Position numbers and translations under genes: made by a program. 64,000 nt of DNA from Apoda limacodes (lineage: Eukaryota; Arthropoda; Insecta; Lepidoptera; Limacodidae), in contig OX291544.1 of the NCBI GenBank assembly GCA_946406115.1, positions 10,850,001 to 10,914,000 on the forward strand, in the 5' to 3' direction. Every line of letters starts with the position of its first letter. Within the stretch, counting starts at the first letter, position 1. Of this stretch, positions 51,647 through 63,947 are shown one piece after another. The notes beneath the pieces were generated by a model. It was not told where the DNA came from, did no database searches, and worked only from the letters and a program-made list of their open reading frames with translations.

Positions 51647-53976
51647 TGGCAATAAAAGTGTGGCAATACGATTTAACATCATTTAGAAAGGTGTACCTAT
51701 GTACCTACTTATTAAGTTAAGTTAGCAATAAAAGGAAAAGAAAAAGGGAATACGATAGATTTGTAGGAATAACTTTATTTTAGTGTGTTAAATAACCTAA
51801 ACGAAGTGAAGTAGGTACTAAATGTTGGATATTAGTATAGCTACAAAGAAAAAAAAAATGTAAATACAAGAAGCAAAAGTCTTAATAATTGTGACTACCT
51901 TAATATTCGACTCACACCATCGTTTGTTTGGTTTAATTAAAGTAATTTGATAAGTTTACCAACACGGTTCTGCTCATCATCTTCCTGAAACTCGGTTCTT
52001 TCGTGTACATACAAAGTAAAATTGCTGCACGTGAACAGAATTTATGCAAATTTTTGCACTCTTGACAAAATTATGACATCCTTTGTGTATATTAAGTTAT
52101 TTTTTGTGACTTTGCTGGCATTTATTTAGATTATGCTTAATAATAAATTTTACTGTTTCTTTAACTTACCTTAAATTTCTGTTAAAAAAATATGTTTTTA
52201 TTGAGAATCGATATTACAAGTAATTCTCAAGTCGAATGCCAAAATTATTTAGTCAAAATTGGTGAAATGGGCATGTGACTTTAAGGCGATGAAAACTGGT
52301 TGCTCAATGGCTTCTTTTCTTCTTCTGTTTCACCGACTTCTTTACTTTTATATTGAATTTTTCGTAGTTGATTTTTTTTATTTAAATTTTATTGCTTTTT
52401 TTAATTTTTAGTTGCCACTAACTAAGCACATTTCAGGAGATCAACTAAGGGGTTAAACTTATCGTAAAACCACATTTTCTTATAATACCACCACCACCAC
52501 TACCACTTTAATATATATTTTTGTCAAAATCAGCTTCCAGTCGATCAAGTTTTGCACAAAGTACAAAAAAATATACATGTTGAATAAAAGAGTAAAACCT
52601 TCTTTTTTGGTAGTCGGTTAAGAAGTTATGGAACATTTGGTAATTTTGAGAGGAGAAAATTACAAACCCGTAACAACAATTTGTTGTAACTTCGTTAAAA
52701 CAGTTCTAACGTTTAAAAGGTGCACAGGTCCTTAATCTGTACGCATTTATACCTTTCTATTTTATGCATGTCTCACACGCACTTATTTTTAAATTAGATG
52801 ATAAATCATACACAAAAAAAATAATAAATGATAGATACAAATATTATTTAGTCGATGTGCAATCCGGATAATTTATGAGTTAATTATTTTTCAATGAACA
52901 GAGATATTCTGTCCCATAACTAAGTTACTGTATTTCATTTTACGTGCAATGAAATATTCGATTGCACCATTAATAAAAACTATAAAAAAAAAATAATACA
53001 AGTTTAACTTAAAATAAACTTCAGTATTGATTGTTGATTAGGTAAGATGTTAAGATACATAGTAAATATAAATATAGATACCTTAACCAGTTTTTAGGGT
53101 TCGTAGTCAAGGAAACCTTAGTTTCACATGTCCGTCGGTATTTCAGTCGTTTTGTTTAAAAAAAAAAATTTAACGTATATAGATTAATTATTGATACTTA
53201 CTCGGAACCAGAATATGTATTGAGGTATATTTAGAATAACTAGGATGTAAAGTAAGTGTGGAAAACATATGTAACTACCCCATCGAGTGGGATGTTGTTT
53301 AAAAGCAAATTTAAAATTCTGCTCCAGTTTTAATATATTTTATTTTAAAGAGGCCACTTTCGGATTTGTCTGTGTCGGTTATGATTTATTTGTAGGGAAA
53401 GACAGATAATCTCTTACTTACGGGCTCAATGACTACGTTACGTCTGCATTAAAGCTAGAATAGATATAAGTTTTTTTTTTATTGTCGGTTCTAATTCTAT
53501 TCTCATGCTAAATACCGAATTTAAGGCATTTAGCTCATACTCTGTTTATATAAACTATTAACTATATTTTAGTCCCCTTAATCCGTCCCCGTCATAAAAA
53601 CTTTGAAACTCAATTTATATAGTTAGCTACCTAAAATAATAATATTTACCAAATACCAAATTTTATACCCCTAACAACATAAACATAAGGGTATCATATA
53701 AAGTTTCAACCATCTTGGGGCTCTTAATCCATCCCTGTCGTAAAATCCTTTCCCAGTAAAATCCTTTTGAATTTAAGCTTTGTAGGTCAAGTAATTTTTG
53801 AGATTTCGTGATTACTCAGTGATGTTTCGCTTTTAAATACTACTAAAATTTATGTGATTTCACAATTACATTTATGTGTTAATTTTTTTTATTACTTTCG
53901 TATATTATATAATATTAGATTAAAACGTATTGGTATCTTTTTTATTTCGTAACTTGATGGCTTTTATAATTTTCCT
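51647..53976. other. Long region without genes
   Basis: 53093-53150 (TTTTTAGGGTTCGTAGTCAA, CATGTCCGTCGG) is a scrap of the short interspersed repeats. A run of CCA triplets lies at 52490-52505. Otherwise nothing. Confidence 0.35.
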
Positions 53977-54024
53977 TCAGGCGGACCGTAAGCTTGTTTG
54001 CGACCTAAGTGGTATAAAAAAAAA
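53977..54024 (+). mobile_element. Jockey-like LINE 3' scrap
   Basis: TCAGGCGGACCGTAAGCTTG then TTGCGACCTAAGTGGTATAA and poly-A. Complement of the 3' UTR at 56195-56245. Confidence 0.65.
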
Positions 54025-55109
54025 GTGGAACCCAAATAAATTATGGTTAAAAAAAAAGCAAATCAACTGTTATGTCTTTCTAAAAATTGTACATTTTTAG
54101 CAATTTTTGCCGAAATCTTCAAAAGTAATAATTATTGTTATTTCTACATCACTTCAAAATTTTTGTTGCAATCCTGAAACGCCATTTTTTTCGCCGGATT
54201 GTGATACTTATTTGGGTGACAGTTAACTAGTGTTGCTTAATGAAGATTAAAATACCGTAAAATAGTCTATAAATCGGTAAGTTAGAGAACCTAGTTCTTT
54301 CACTCACTCTCCCCCCTATCATTATTTTTTGCAAAAATTCAAGATTTAGAAACGTGTAACAGTTTCTATCATAAACGTATGTGTCAATCAGATGTACAAA
54401 CTGACACACAGACAAATAAGTGTCCTTACAAGGGTTTTGTTTTTTCCATCTAAGATTTGGAACCCTAAAAATTAAATTAATCATATTATTTAAATTAACT
54501 GATTTAGGCCATACTCACACTTATTTTTTATGGCTCTGCGAATATTTTATACCCTATGTCTCGAATTGTAAAACTTTTATAATGTAAGTTGTCAAAGTGC
54601 GATGAGAAAAGTTTTATTAGATTAACTTTTTTTATTATTATTTATTTTATTTTTTTGTATATTAAAATACAGAGAATATTTATTTTCTTAACGTAAATCA
54701 CTAAGTTATTTACTTTGAATATTTGGAGGCTAATTAAATCATTAATAATCTAACACCTTAAATAAAAAAGCTCACTTTTTCATACAAACATTCAGAAATA
54801 GCTGTGATGGGTGAAAAACTTTTATTGTATTTACCTTTTAGTTTATTCAACGACTTTTACTTTTGAAAATTTACCTTTTTATAAACAAATAATAATAATA
54901 ATTACGAGCTACGAATAAACCATACTGAACACTCGTGCTAGTATCTGTGGTATTAAGAGTAAAATAATAATAAATTGCTGCATTCATGTTGGTTTCTAAA
55001 GTTTGTAGGGATGTTCCATCTCAAGAGGTGAGAAGATAAAAAATTGAGACCTCTTTGTTTGCATGTGCAAATTTCAAAGGCAAAGTCACAAATAATTGGA
55101 TAATAAACT
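54025..55109. other. Unassigned sequence with one repeat end
   Basis: 54395-54472 (ACTGACACACAGACAAATAA, TTGGAACCCTAAAAA) is a diverged 3' end of the repeat seen at 49494-49790. No gene. Confidence 0.4.
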
Positions 55110-55425
55110 ATGAATTAGCCGTTATAACCGAAAATTAACCGCTAGTCGGATAACAAGTCTTGTTTGCATGCCAACTTCGTAAAAATTTAGCATGCCAAAA
55201 TTGTAAAATCAAGCAAGCGAAAAATAAAGTAGTGGCTAATTATTATTATTATTATTAGGGCTCCAGGTCCCGTGTTACCAATTTACAACTTTTGTATGCT
55301 AATTTCATATAACGTCGGCATGCAAACGGGTATCGAGTTATCCAATTTACCGTTGTAGTTTTGGTTTTGAAGGTTGATTTGAGACTAATTTATGGCTAAT
55401 TTAACTAATACTTAATGAGTTTTCC
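55110..55425. repeat. Imperfect fold-back element with (ATT)n in the loop
   Basis: Left-arm phrases GAATTAGCCGTTATAACCGA, GGATAACAAG, TTTGCATGCC and ATTTAGCATGCCAAAATTGT recur inverted on the right (ATAATTTATGGCTAAT-like end, CGAGTTATCC, GGCATGCAAACGG, ACAACTTTTGTATGC). Arms span about 55110-55206 and 55279-55415. A (TTA)n run at 55238-55257 lies between them. Probably an old MITE. Confidence 0.5.
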
Positions 55426-55964
55426 TGATTTTCACAGTTTATGAAACATGAGAGTGGAGCTATCATGACGTAGTTACAAATGTAATCGAAGGCCCTGCGG
55501 TATTAAACATTCAATTTAGCAGGACTGCTAGCGGTTAATGGGCATTCGGTAACACTTACAAAGGCTATTATCACAATACCCTATAATGGTCAACCATAAT
55601 GGCTTTAGCTTTATGAAAGTCATTTGTGTATGGCTTTTGTGGATCTTCGACAGACAATCCAGGGCTTAGTGGTCTACAGATATTTATGAACTAGCCGTGC
55701 CTGTGACTTTGTTCGCGTGGTCTTAATTTATTTATAGTTTGGATCAGTACAAAAAGTTAAATAAACAAAATCTCACAAAATTATGCATTATGTATTATTA
55801 ACTGGCATGGGCTCTTATATTTTTGATGAGTATATTGCGACTTAGTTTGCCAGTGTTCTTTTTTAACTTTAGAAGCCAATAACTCGCAAAATATAAATTT
55901 GAGTTAATAATTTAATAAGGAGCATGTAAAAAAAATTATACCTTGGTTCAATATATAGAGAGTT
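55426..55964. other. Unassigned sequence
   Basis: Nothing recognised. Confidence 0.4.
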
Positions 55965-56165
55965 TTTTCTGTGATATTCCATAACAAATCTGTATGGCGG
56001 TTAACAAAAGACACATCTCTGTAAAATTTCATTAAAATCTACCCAAAGATGACGAGAAGATAAGACAGTGACATACGGACGGACGGACATGAAAAATGTA
56101 TAAGGGAAAGGGTAAAAGGGAATTAATAATATCAAATTCTTGCCATTTGGCTACGAAACTCTAAA
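55965..56165 (+). repeat. Interspersed repeat with GACATACGGACGGA motif
   Basis: ACAAAAGACACATCTCTGTA, CAGTGACATACGGACGGACG and a TTTGGCTACGAAACTCTAAA end. Same family as 41265-41478. Confidence 0.6.
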
Positions 56166-56195
56166 AAATAGCACACAGCAAAGCTAGATTTTTTT

Positions 56196-57245
56196 TTATA
56201 CCACAAAGGTAGCAAAACATCTTACGGTCCGCCTGATGTTAAGCGGTCCCCGTAGCCTATGGACGCTTGTAAAACCAGGGGAATCACTCGCGCGTTGCCA
56301 ACCCTTCAAAAATCCAACTTCTTTCTTGAAGACCCCCATACTGTAGTCCTTAGAGAAAACCTTGGCAGGGAGCTCATTCCACAACCCAATTGTACGCGAG
56401 AGGAAGTTGCTCTGAAACCGCATTCGACGCGACCATTTCGGTTCTAAAGCGTCAGAATGCATTCCCTGCCGATGGCGAGCGGTGTGAAGGTAGAAAGTAG
56501 CCGTGGGCATCATTTCGAACAATTCCTCAGAATACATTCCATTGTACAAGCGTTAGAACACACACAGGGAGGCAAAGTCTCTCCTCAGACTTAAAGGTTC
56601 GTTACGGCAAGTGAGTTTTGAATCGTCGACAATTCTCGCAGCCCGTCGTTGAACCGAGTCAAAAGGGCCAAGCTGGTATCCGGGTGCACCCGCCCAGAGA
56701 TGGCAGCAGTACTCCATATGGGGCGGAAATTGCGACTTGTAAAGAAGCAACCTCTGCCTCGACGTGAAGTACTGCCTCGCTCTGTTGAGTACAACTAGTT
56801 TTTTGGACACCAGCTTCACCTTGTGTTACAAATGATCTCGGAACTGAACATCGCAGGAGATGTCATCACCAAGGTTCCCATTACTCTTGGAGATGGAAAA
56901 GGGAGTGTTCTGGAATTGTTCGACCACCGTGAATGGGGTTTCCTCAACGGTGAAAGCGCAGACTTGTGTCTTTGTAGGGTTGAATCGGACCAAGTTTTCC
57001 CGTTACCAGTTAGAGACCTTGGACAGTATGGTCTCGATTTGAGACACAAGTTCTCCGCGGTTTTCCTCCACAACGGAACGAGGGATGTTTGCACAAACGA
57101 TGCAGTAAGCGTCTCTAGTACTGTCATCTGCATAGCACTGCATGTTGTTGATGTCCAACATGTCATTGATATGTAGTAGAAACACCGTAAGATACAGCAC
57201 AGAGCCTTGCGGGATGGTGGGCGTTAAAGTCTCCCAAAATAACAA
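56196..57245 (-). pseudogene. Jockey-like LINE RT motifs B-C through C-terminus, broken
   Basis: Pieces in several frames. 57245-57003: IPQGSVLYLTVFLLHINDML and MQCYADDSTRDAYC (motifs B and C, catalytic YADD). 57166-56816: connecting region. 56819-56553: MKLVSKKLVVLNRARQYFTS, PHMEYCCHLWAGAPGYQLGP (the conserved Y-C..LW.GAP motif) and VQRRAARIVDD. 56549-56196: LWNELPAKVFSKDYSMGVFK and FLKGWQRA. All are hallmarks of Jockey-type LINE C-termini. No continuous frame remains. Confidence 0.85.
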
Positions 57246-57777
57246 GTTCTCCTGTGAGATATTACTCTAGAACTTTGTCAGTCGTCAAATTCAGGTGCCT
57301 GAAAAGTCGAGTCACGTCCGTGTCACCGCTGTGAGACCTGTAGAGGCACGCATAGATACGGTTGTGGTCACCGTAATCAACGCGCACCCCCAATATTGAC
57401 AAGCAACAGCAGATATGCTTCCATATGAACATGCATACACCGGCACGACTCACAAAATTGTGCTCAAGTTTGTAGCCGGGATAGTGTAGGTATGATGTAT
57501 CGGCCGGGCAGGATATCTGCGTCTTCGTTAGAAAGAAGATGGTCGGATGCGCAGTCTCTAAGTGGGGGTGGCCTGCGTTAAGTTAAGCGTGAATGCCCCT
57601 TATATTGCAAAAGTCTACTGTGAATGTGGGTGGAGTAGCCGCTGAAAATACTCTTTTCTTTTTTACTTTTTGCCATTTTTTTAAATGAAAGAATTGTCTT
57701 AGACTAAAATGAGGATTCACTGCACAGATAGCTAAAAAGACAAAATGTGCGGAACCAGAACTGCGAAAGCTTGGCAC
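57215..57777 (-). pseudogene. Jockey-like LINE endonuclease, N-terminal part
   Basis: 57777-57583 ends VDFCNIRGIHA, with the catalytic-site Asn of APE-type endonucleases in CNIRG. 57453-57262 gives SRAGVCMFIWKHICC, GVRVDYGDHNRIYACLYRSH and SGDTDV. Just before the deletion junction the frame reads LVILGDFNAHH (catalytic GDFN). The C-terminal part with SDH is deleted. In an intact LINE this nicks the target DNA to prime reverse transcription. Confidence 0.8.
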
Positions 57778-58115
57778 AGATAGTACGGTTGCTAGCGCGG
57801 CGGGCGAAAGGACCCCCGGTCCCCCTCTGTGGTAGTAGCCGGGGCCACTTCGGTCTCTTCTCCGGCACGACTACTATTTCAATGACTTTACACATCTAGG
57901 TTGTTCAGCTTACCAGGGTGGCAATTAAAGCGATCCCTGGGTTCGGGAACCCGTTCAACCTGCGGGCGGCCAGCGGTCAGTTGTTTCACTGGGTCTCCGT
58001 GATCGCCGCACCAGCACGCCACGTCTACGCCGAGCAATCACAGCAACGAGCTCTCTTACTCATCTACCTTACTCATCGCCAGGACCACAACACTACTCAA
58101 TGTTTGTGTTATTAG

Positions 58116-61100
58116 GCCGCGGTCTTTTGTGAGGTGAAAGTACTTCCCCATATTCACTAAAATTAGGCTAATAGAATATTGAAAGAATTCGTAAGTACAT
58201 TTTTTGTTTATAAATAGTTAAATTGTTACACTTAAGGAAAGATAAATATTTTCTGCCTGGAGTTATTTCGTACAAAAACAAGTCTCTTGTTATATCCCTA
58301 GAGTGCTTTTTGCTCGATGTTATTGAAGCCACTGAAGCTGAAATATCGTTTGTAGTGACGTAAACGAGCGTTTATTTTTTGTTTATACGGATAAACGTAA
58401 AAACTTCTTTGTATTTTCACGTATTTTCTTTAAAACATTGTTAATATTTTTGTCGTCGTTTAATAATATCTATAACCGAAGCTCAAATATAAGAAAGGTT
58501 CAATTAATTAATTGTACAGAATTGGGATTTCAGCAAACAACTTCTACTTTAGAATACAAAAAACCAGTCAAATGCGAGTTGTATATAATAGTAGGGTTCC
58601 GTGAAATGGGATTTATTGCTTATAGCTATAAACTTTAATTTTTGTTTGATTTTGTTCAAACCAATTTTCGTTAGAAGTAATTATTTATAAAGACTTATTA
58701 TCGTGATTTTTTTTATATATTTTTAATACGCTAATAAAGCGTAATGGTTCATCTAACATATATTTTTTTAATAAATTCTCTCTCAAAATAAGGTACTAAA
58801 TATAAAACGCGGGTTTTTTAATTTTTATAACACGTGGTTTAATTTTGAGAGAGCGCTTATATTTCAACTTTCAAAATATACCCATCTTAATCTTGGGAAA
58901 AAAGTTATAAAAAAAATTAACCCTCAGTTTAATGTATGGACAGCTACCTTCCCCTTAAATTTCTTTTTATGACAAACCACTATAGGAAGGAAATAGGTAT
59001 TACGATAATAAAGTTGTGTACGCAATATGTTTTTCGGCGTATTTTCTCTTGGCCTTTTATCATCAAATAAATCACGTGGCCCTGGTTAGTTCTCTTCATA
59101 AAAGCTATGCAGCTATTCGACAATAAATGACGTTCGTTAGACCAAATTATGTAGTGTAAAGACTATAATATATACTAGGGCTTTACTATATGATATCGTG
59201 CAGGATGCAAATATGGCCGATATTGTGTGGTTCTAGTATCTTGGACTTCCACGTGTGCATGGACTGCATAGCAATGTACACCTCGCGCGGAAAATTTGCC
59301 ATTTCTGGACAAGGCACAACGTCTAAAATGTAACTCATGCGTGCTGTTACATATGGATTTATTTTTACTTCGACGTTTGACAACAGGATAAACTAAATCT
59401 AAACTATATTAAAAAATAAGACACTCCTAATCTAAATTAAACTATCTTTATTATGCATAAAGTGTTCAATAACAAACCGAGCTGAATTTTCAGACTAAAT
59501 AACAACGAACGAAGTAGTTAAGAGAAGATAAAGTTATATGCAAAAAAATAAACCATCCGCAAAATAAGAGACGTGATCGGAAAAGTCGCAATATCACTAA
59601 AGAAAAAGGAAATGGCTCTTAGAAATAGATTTATTAAGCGATCGCGTTTATTTTTGTAACAACAACACACCCAAATATTAAGTATATCGGTTTATGAAAA
59701 ATCTTACAAATTTACTCTATTACAGAAATGATTTTACTCAAGGTGAATTTTTGACTTTTTGACAGATTGAATTTGCAAAACTTAAAATATTTTTTTAGAG
59801 TATGCAGTGACGTAACCAAAAATATGGCCCACTTATAATTGCTGGCTACCGTGACGGCGGTAGCTAACAAAAATCAATGAAACGTCATTGCAAAAAATAA
59901 TTACATTAAAAACTGGTTTGAGAATATTAAAAAAATGGTATTGCCAACTAAACAAATAAATTTTAGACTTTTATTTTAAGGATACCACGACAAATATGAA
60001 CAAGTATTTAAAAAAAATGTAAGATCAAAAAAAATTTCCTCTAAATACGTTAGTGTAGCTATTTTGTAGCTGCGTAAAAGAAGTAAGTAAGTAGTTTACT
60101 AAATTGAAATGTATTTTTTTAGAATGAGATGCATTTCGCTCTATAATATTATTACGATATAAACGACACAGACACTGCACTAGAACACATCAAAATAATT
60201 GATAAAATTTTTTTTTAACATATATTAAAGAAAATGACAGCAACCAACAATGTAGGGTTGAGTATAATGTAAGTATAATATAATGTATAACCCCAGCACT
60301 TAAAAAGACATCAAGGACTCAGAAATGGCATTATATCTTCCTGATGACCGTCTTCGGAAATTACACTCAGAAATGTAGACGCCGTTTATCTTTTTGCTCG
60401 TCAGTCAGAGGCAAGGGTGCTCTTTACAAGGAAAAGGCTGGACTTGAATTTAATCCTGCACCACAGATATTATTATAACAGTGTATATGTATGAACCCAA
60501 ACTATGTTTAAATAGATTCTCAAGCTCATAATACAGCAAAGAAAATGTTTAATTATTTCATTAAATACAATATACATTTTACAAGTCAGATAATAAAAAT
60601 CGTTTACTCTGTAAGTAGGATTTTTGTTTTTTGACACTTAATTTATTGTTTAATTTCATGATTTACACCAAGTGAGGTGACAGAAGAACAACAGAAGTTT
60701 TTAGTGTTTGTAAATTTGTATACGTATTCACATGTAAATATGAGCAAAGGCTATTAGGCTATTGTAGCAACTACGAAATGCAATCTCGATCTTACGAGAT
60801 CTCGATTTTCTACGATTTCGAGCCATTTTCGAGATTCGCGACATAATTGATCAAGATCATAAACGAGATTGTGTGGCGGAAATAGTATTGTAAGCCTAGG
60901 AAAATAAAATTACGACTGGAAGTAAAACGCTGGAGAAAAAAGCCAATACCTAAAATTCGCATAAACAAGGGGGCTTTTCAAAGCGGTTTTTTTTTCGCGT
61001 AGCTAACAACTCTCTGACCTAAGAATACTATGCTTCCTAATAAGTGCATATTAGCTGATTTGTTCCATGGTGAAGATGAATATTAATTTTCTTAAGTAAA

Positions 61101-62177
61101 CGTAATTTATTTCAAATAAGTAAGTGTTAGTAAAAGTTAATGTTTTATTCACAAGACGCAACAGCAATATTGTAGTTTTTATTTAATTTCAGTATTTTAC
61201 AATAAAAGGAAGGAGGAGGAAAGGAAGGATTACGCTATATTTAAAAATAAACAGTATTACCAACTGTCAAATACCAATATAGGTGCTCACACGTGATTAA
61301 ACATGCGTTATTAATTCGAATGTTCGCAACGATGTGAGATAATGCAAAATTTAAAAAATATTAAAAAATATTCTTTTTCTATTTTTTGCTTCAAAATAAT
61401 AGTAATTTAAAAAACACTGTTATTTTAATGAGTTAAGTCAAACTGGCAATTAGTTCTTCTGAATAAATTTATGATTTAAAAATTCGAAAGTATGAAACAT
61501 ATTTAATTTTTATCATTTTTATTAACATAACATAGGATTTAGAAATTATACACTGGTACTATAGTAATGGAGCTTGTAAGGAAATAATAGAAACTGGCAA
61601 AAGTTGGTCACATTATTGTTAAAACCGATAGGACAGTAATTTCGAGATTTCTTAAGAACTATCATTTATATAATAAAACTGCATTGTGAGTGTATCAGAA
61701 TATTGTTGCTCCAATGTTGTAGGTACGTAAATCAGTGCCAGTCGTCGTCCCTTGCAGCTGACCCATATTCGGGACAGTTGCCAGTGTGGCAGCTTGCAGC
61801 TAATGATCCGAGTGATGTATTTAATTACCTACCACGGTCACTCATTTAGCTCATAGCAACTACGGATGCTAATAAACTTGATAATTGAGAAACGATTGGA
61901 ACTAGCTATATAGGTAAAAGTATATAATATATTTACTCTTTTAACACATGCAAATAAATAAATTTATATATATATAATGTTCACCACACATCCTTGGACG
62001 CAAATCTGTCGCACGAGCTGTTACAACTAGTAGGAAAAACCTATGTTACTAGTTGGCATAATAAAAGGTCACCGCCCGCTAAACAAACACTTTTTCAATA
62101 TCGGCAGCCAGGGGACCTTCTCATGTGGTCACACTGCAAAACCGTGAGCGTCCATCCGACAAAGCTCCTTAAGAATA
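58116..62177. other. Long region without recognised genes
   Basis: Contains a 12-bp perfect inverted repeat CTCTCTCAAAAT / ATTTTGAGAGAG (58778-58789, 58842-58853), a scrap of the short interspersed repeats at 58560-58615 (AGTCAAATGCGAGTTG, GTAGGGTTCCGTG), and a patch with repeated ATCTCGAT / CGAGAT words at 60780-60870. An ORF starting at 61994 reads across the MITE border at 62178, so it is probably not a gene. Confidence 0.35.
59186..59383 (-). other. Unrecognised ORF, 65 codons
   Basis: MSNVEVKINPYVTARMSYIL to HICILHDII. Composition is protein-like (mixed, with Trp, Cys, Pro), unlike the Lys/Asn/Ile-rich chance ORFs around it, and there is no known motif. It could be an isolated exon or part of an old mobile element. 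I see no matching family and no supporting neighbours. Confidence 0.2.
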
Positions 62178-62697
62178 CAGTAATACCCCGGACTTACGCG
62201 ATAGGTGGGACCAAGCGCTATCCGTGTAAGTCGAATTCGCGTAAGTCGGGGTACAATAATGCATATAATGACATACAAAGTATGTTTAATTGGGACCGGA
62301 GACTAAATAAAACAATAATTAAGGAAATAAATGTGTAACTAATTGTAGATAATATGACAAATCTGAATCCGAATGAACGCAATCTGAAGTTATTTTAATG
62401 TAGAAGGTTTCATAAAATCTAACGAAGTCGTCTGACGAGTCAATAATTTATAATAATAATGTTAAGTTTACACTTCAAAGATAATGTTTTTATTTGAAGC
62501 AAAAGAGTCTGTTCTACTTCGTTTGGATGCCATAGTACTTAGTACATATCTAAAGTCATCGCACAACACACAAAATCGTTATTTTCTTGTACTTACGCGT
62601 CTATTCCGCGCTACACGTTTGAGCCTGAGTTTGAGTTAAAAAATCGCTTAACTCCGAATTCGCGTATGTCGAGGTAGTGTAAGTCGGGGTATTACTG
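62178..62697. mobile_element. MITE, pogo/Tigger-like (520 bp)
   Basis: Ends CAGTAATACCCCGGACTTAC (left) and, complemented, CAGTAATACCCCGACTTACA (right), flanked by TA on both sides (62176-62177, 62698-62699). Subterminal copies of GTAAGTCGGGGTA and GAATTCGCGTA allow each end to fold on itself. CAG ends with a TA duplication fit the pogo/Tigger branch of Tc1/mariner. No transposase. Confidence 0.8.
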
Positions 62698-63780
62698 TAC
62701 ACAAACAATGAGAGAGGTGCTAAAAAACATCAGATGACTCTTAGATTTCTGGATGGAGCTGGGATAGTATGAGTAACCAATGACACGAAGCGGTTTCCTA
62801 CGTACAATGGCCATATCATGAGCCTACGTGCGTAAAACATAAGTCTAACTAACTAACTAATTAATTATTAAAGGATTTTAAACTTTCGCGACTTGTACAC
62901 ATTTTAAAGAAAATATATTTAACGAGTTGAAATCGCGTAAATATTTTATTAGGTATAAAACCTTTTTTGTTTTCTCGACCGACTTACACCGATTGTGGTC
63001 ACGAATATATTTTCTTTATCTTAAAAATAACTAAGAGGTATTTAGTTCAACATAATAGGCACCTGTAAATAACATTATGTTAAATACAATAATATTGAGA
63101 CTTAAAATATATTTAGAAGATTAATTAAATATAATTTAATTCATAATTACTTTCCAAAACCATGTTGTGGCCCTATTTGGCTACATTCATACTCATCATA
63201 ACTAATCAGCCATTACTATGACAAAATATAAGACATTTTCACATCTTTGCTAAACATGATAAAGTTGTTTCAATTGTTTGAAATATGATTTTCACAAAAG
63301 TGAAGGATATGCATGACAGAAAATATAAAAGGCTTATTCAATTCAACGTTGAATTTCTTATTGCTACGGATACTGAATTTTTGATGTTGCCAAACGAAAC
63401 TTGTAAATATAATGTAAGTATGGACTTTTCAAAGTATCTACAGTGCATATTTTGAATAGGAACTATGTTGTATGCTAGTACTATACGTTACTTGGAAAAA
63501 TTAAATAGGCTAATGAATTTTAGTTATAAATAAAATAATAAAAGGTTTTTTAATTAAAGCAATTCCTCATTTTTTCTTTTTAGTGAACACCCATTAAAAA
63601 TTGTCGCGAGCCGCCTCTGACAATAGGTATCCGATTTTTACCAACTAACATTTCAAATAAAGAACTTTATACAAAACTTAAATCATAATATGAAATTATT
63701 GCTATAAGAAGATTTATCACAATATTAAGCAATTTGCAATGTGTTATAGAGAAAGGTAAGTAAAAGTAGAAAAGTGAATA
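62698..63780. other. Unassigned AT-rich sequence
   Basis: Short TAACTAACTAACTAA run at 62846-62861. No gene or named element. Confidence 0.4.
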
Positions 63781-63922
63781 TTCTTGTTAGAGAATGAAAT
63801 AACTATAAAAACATTGAATTTTAATGGCATATGTCAAGTGCTTGGAGCGTTTTGCCACCCTGGTCTCAACATATGCCATTAAAATTCAATGTTTTTATAA
63901 TAATTTCATTCTCTAACAAGAA
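63781..63922. repeat. Near-perfect hairpin: 54-bp arms, 34-nt loop
   Basis: Left arm 63781-63834 (starts TTCTTGTTAGAGAATGAAAT) and right arm 63869-63922 are inverted copies with 52 of 54 matches. The loop carries GCGTTTTGCCACCCTGG. No TIR-type ends or target duplication are evident outside. It could be a fold-back MITE, a small-RNA-producing hairpin, or the product of a template switch. Confidence 0.92.
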
Positions 63923-63947
63923 ATAATTATCTATACTGATGAACTCT

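Larger units (their letters stand above)
56185..58115 (-). mobile_element. Jockey-like LINE with endonuclease joined to RT by deletion
   Basis: Element strand from about 58115: GC-rich 5' UTR, endonuclease N-terminal region (57777 to about 57215), then an abrupt jump into RT motif B (about 57213), RT motif C, thumb and C-terminal region to 56196, a short 3' UTR (GCTACCTTTGTGGTATAAAA) and an A-rich end at 56185. The jump is inside GGGAGACTTTAACGCCCACC, which at 6.77 kb continues into more endonuclease sequence. Several frameshifts. It is the longest copy of this family here. Confidence 0.85.

Noticed and set aside
57190..57235. Splicing as cause of the endonuclease-to-RT join
   Set aside because: The 6.77 kb copy has a GTAAGT just after the shared segment, which looks like a donor, but the junction does not fall at that GT and no AG acceptor precedes the RT side.
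57918..58115. 65-codon plus-strand ORF
   Set aside because: Antisense to the GC-rich 5' UTR of the Jockey-like LINE.
61994..62338. 114-codon plus-strand ORF as a gene
   Set aside because: It runs across the left border of the pogo-like MITE at 62178, so the frame is fortuitous, at least from there on.
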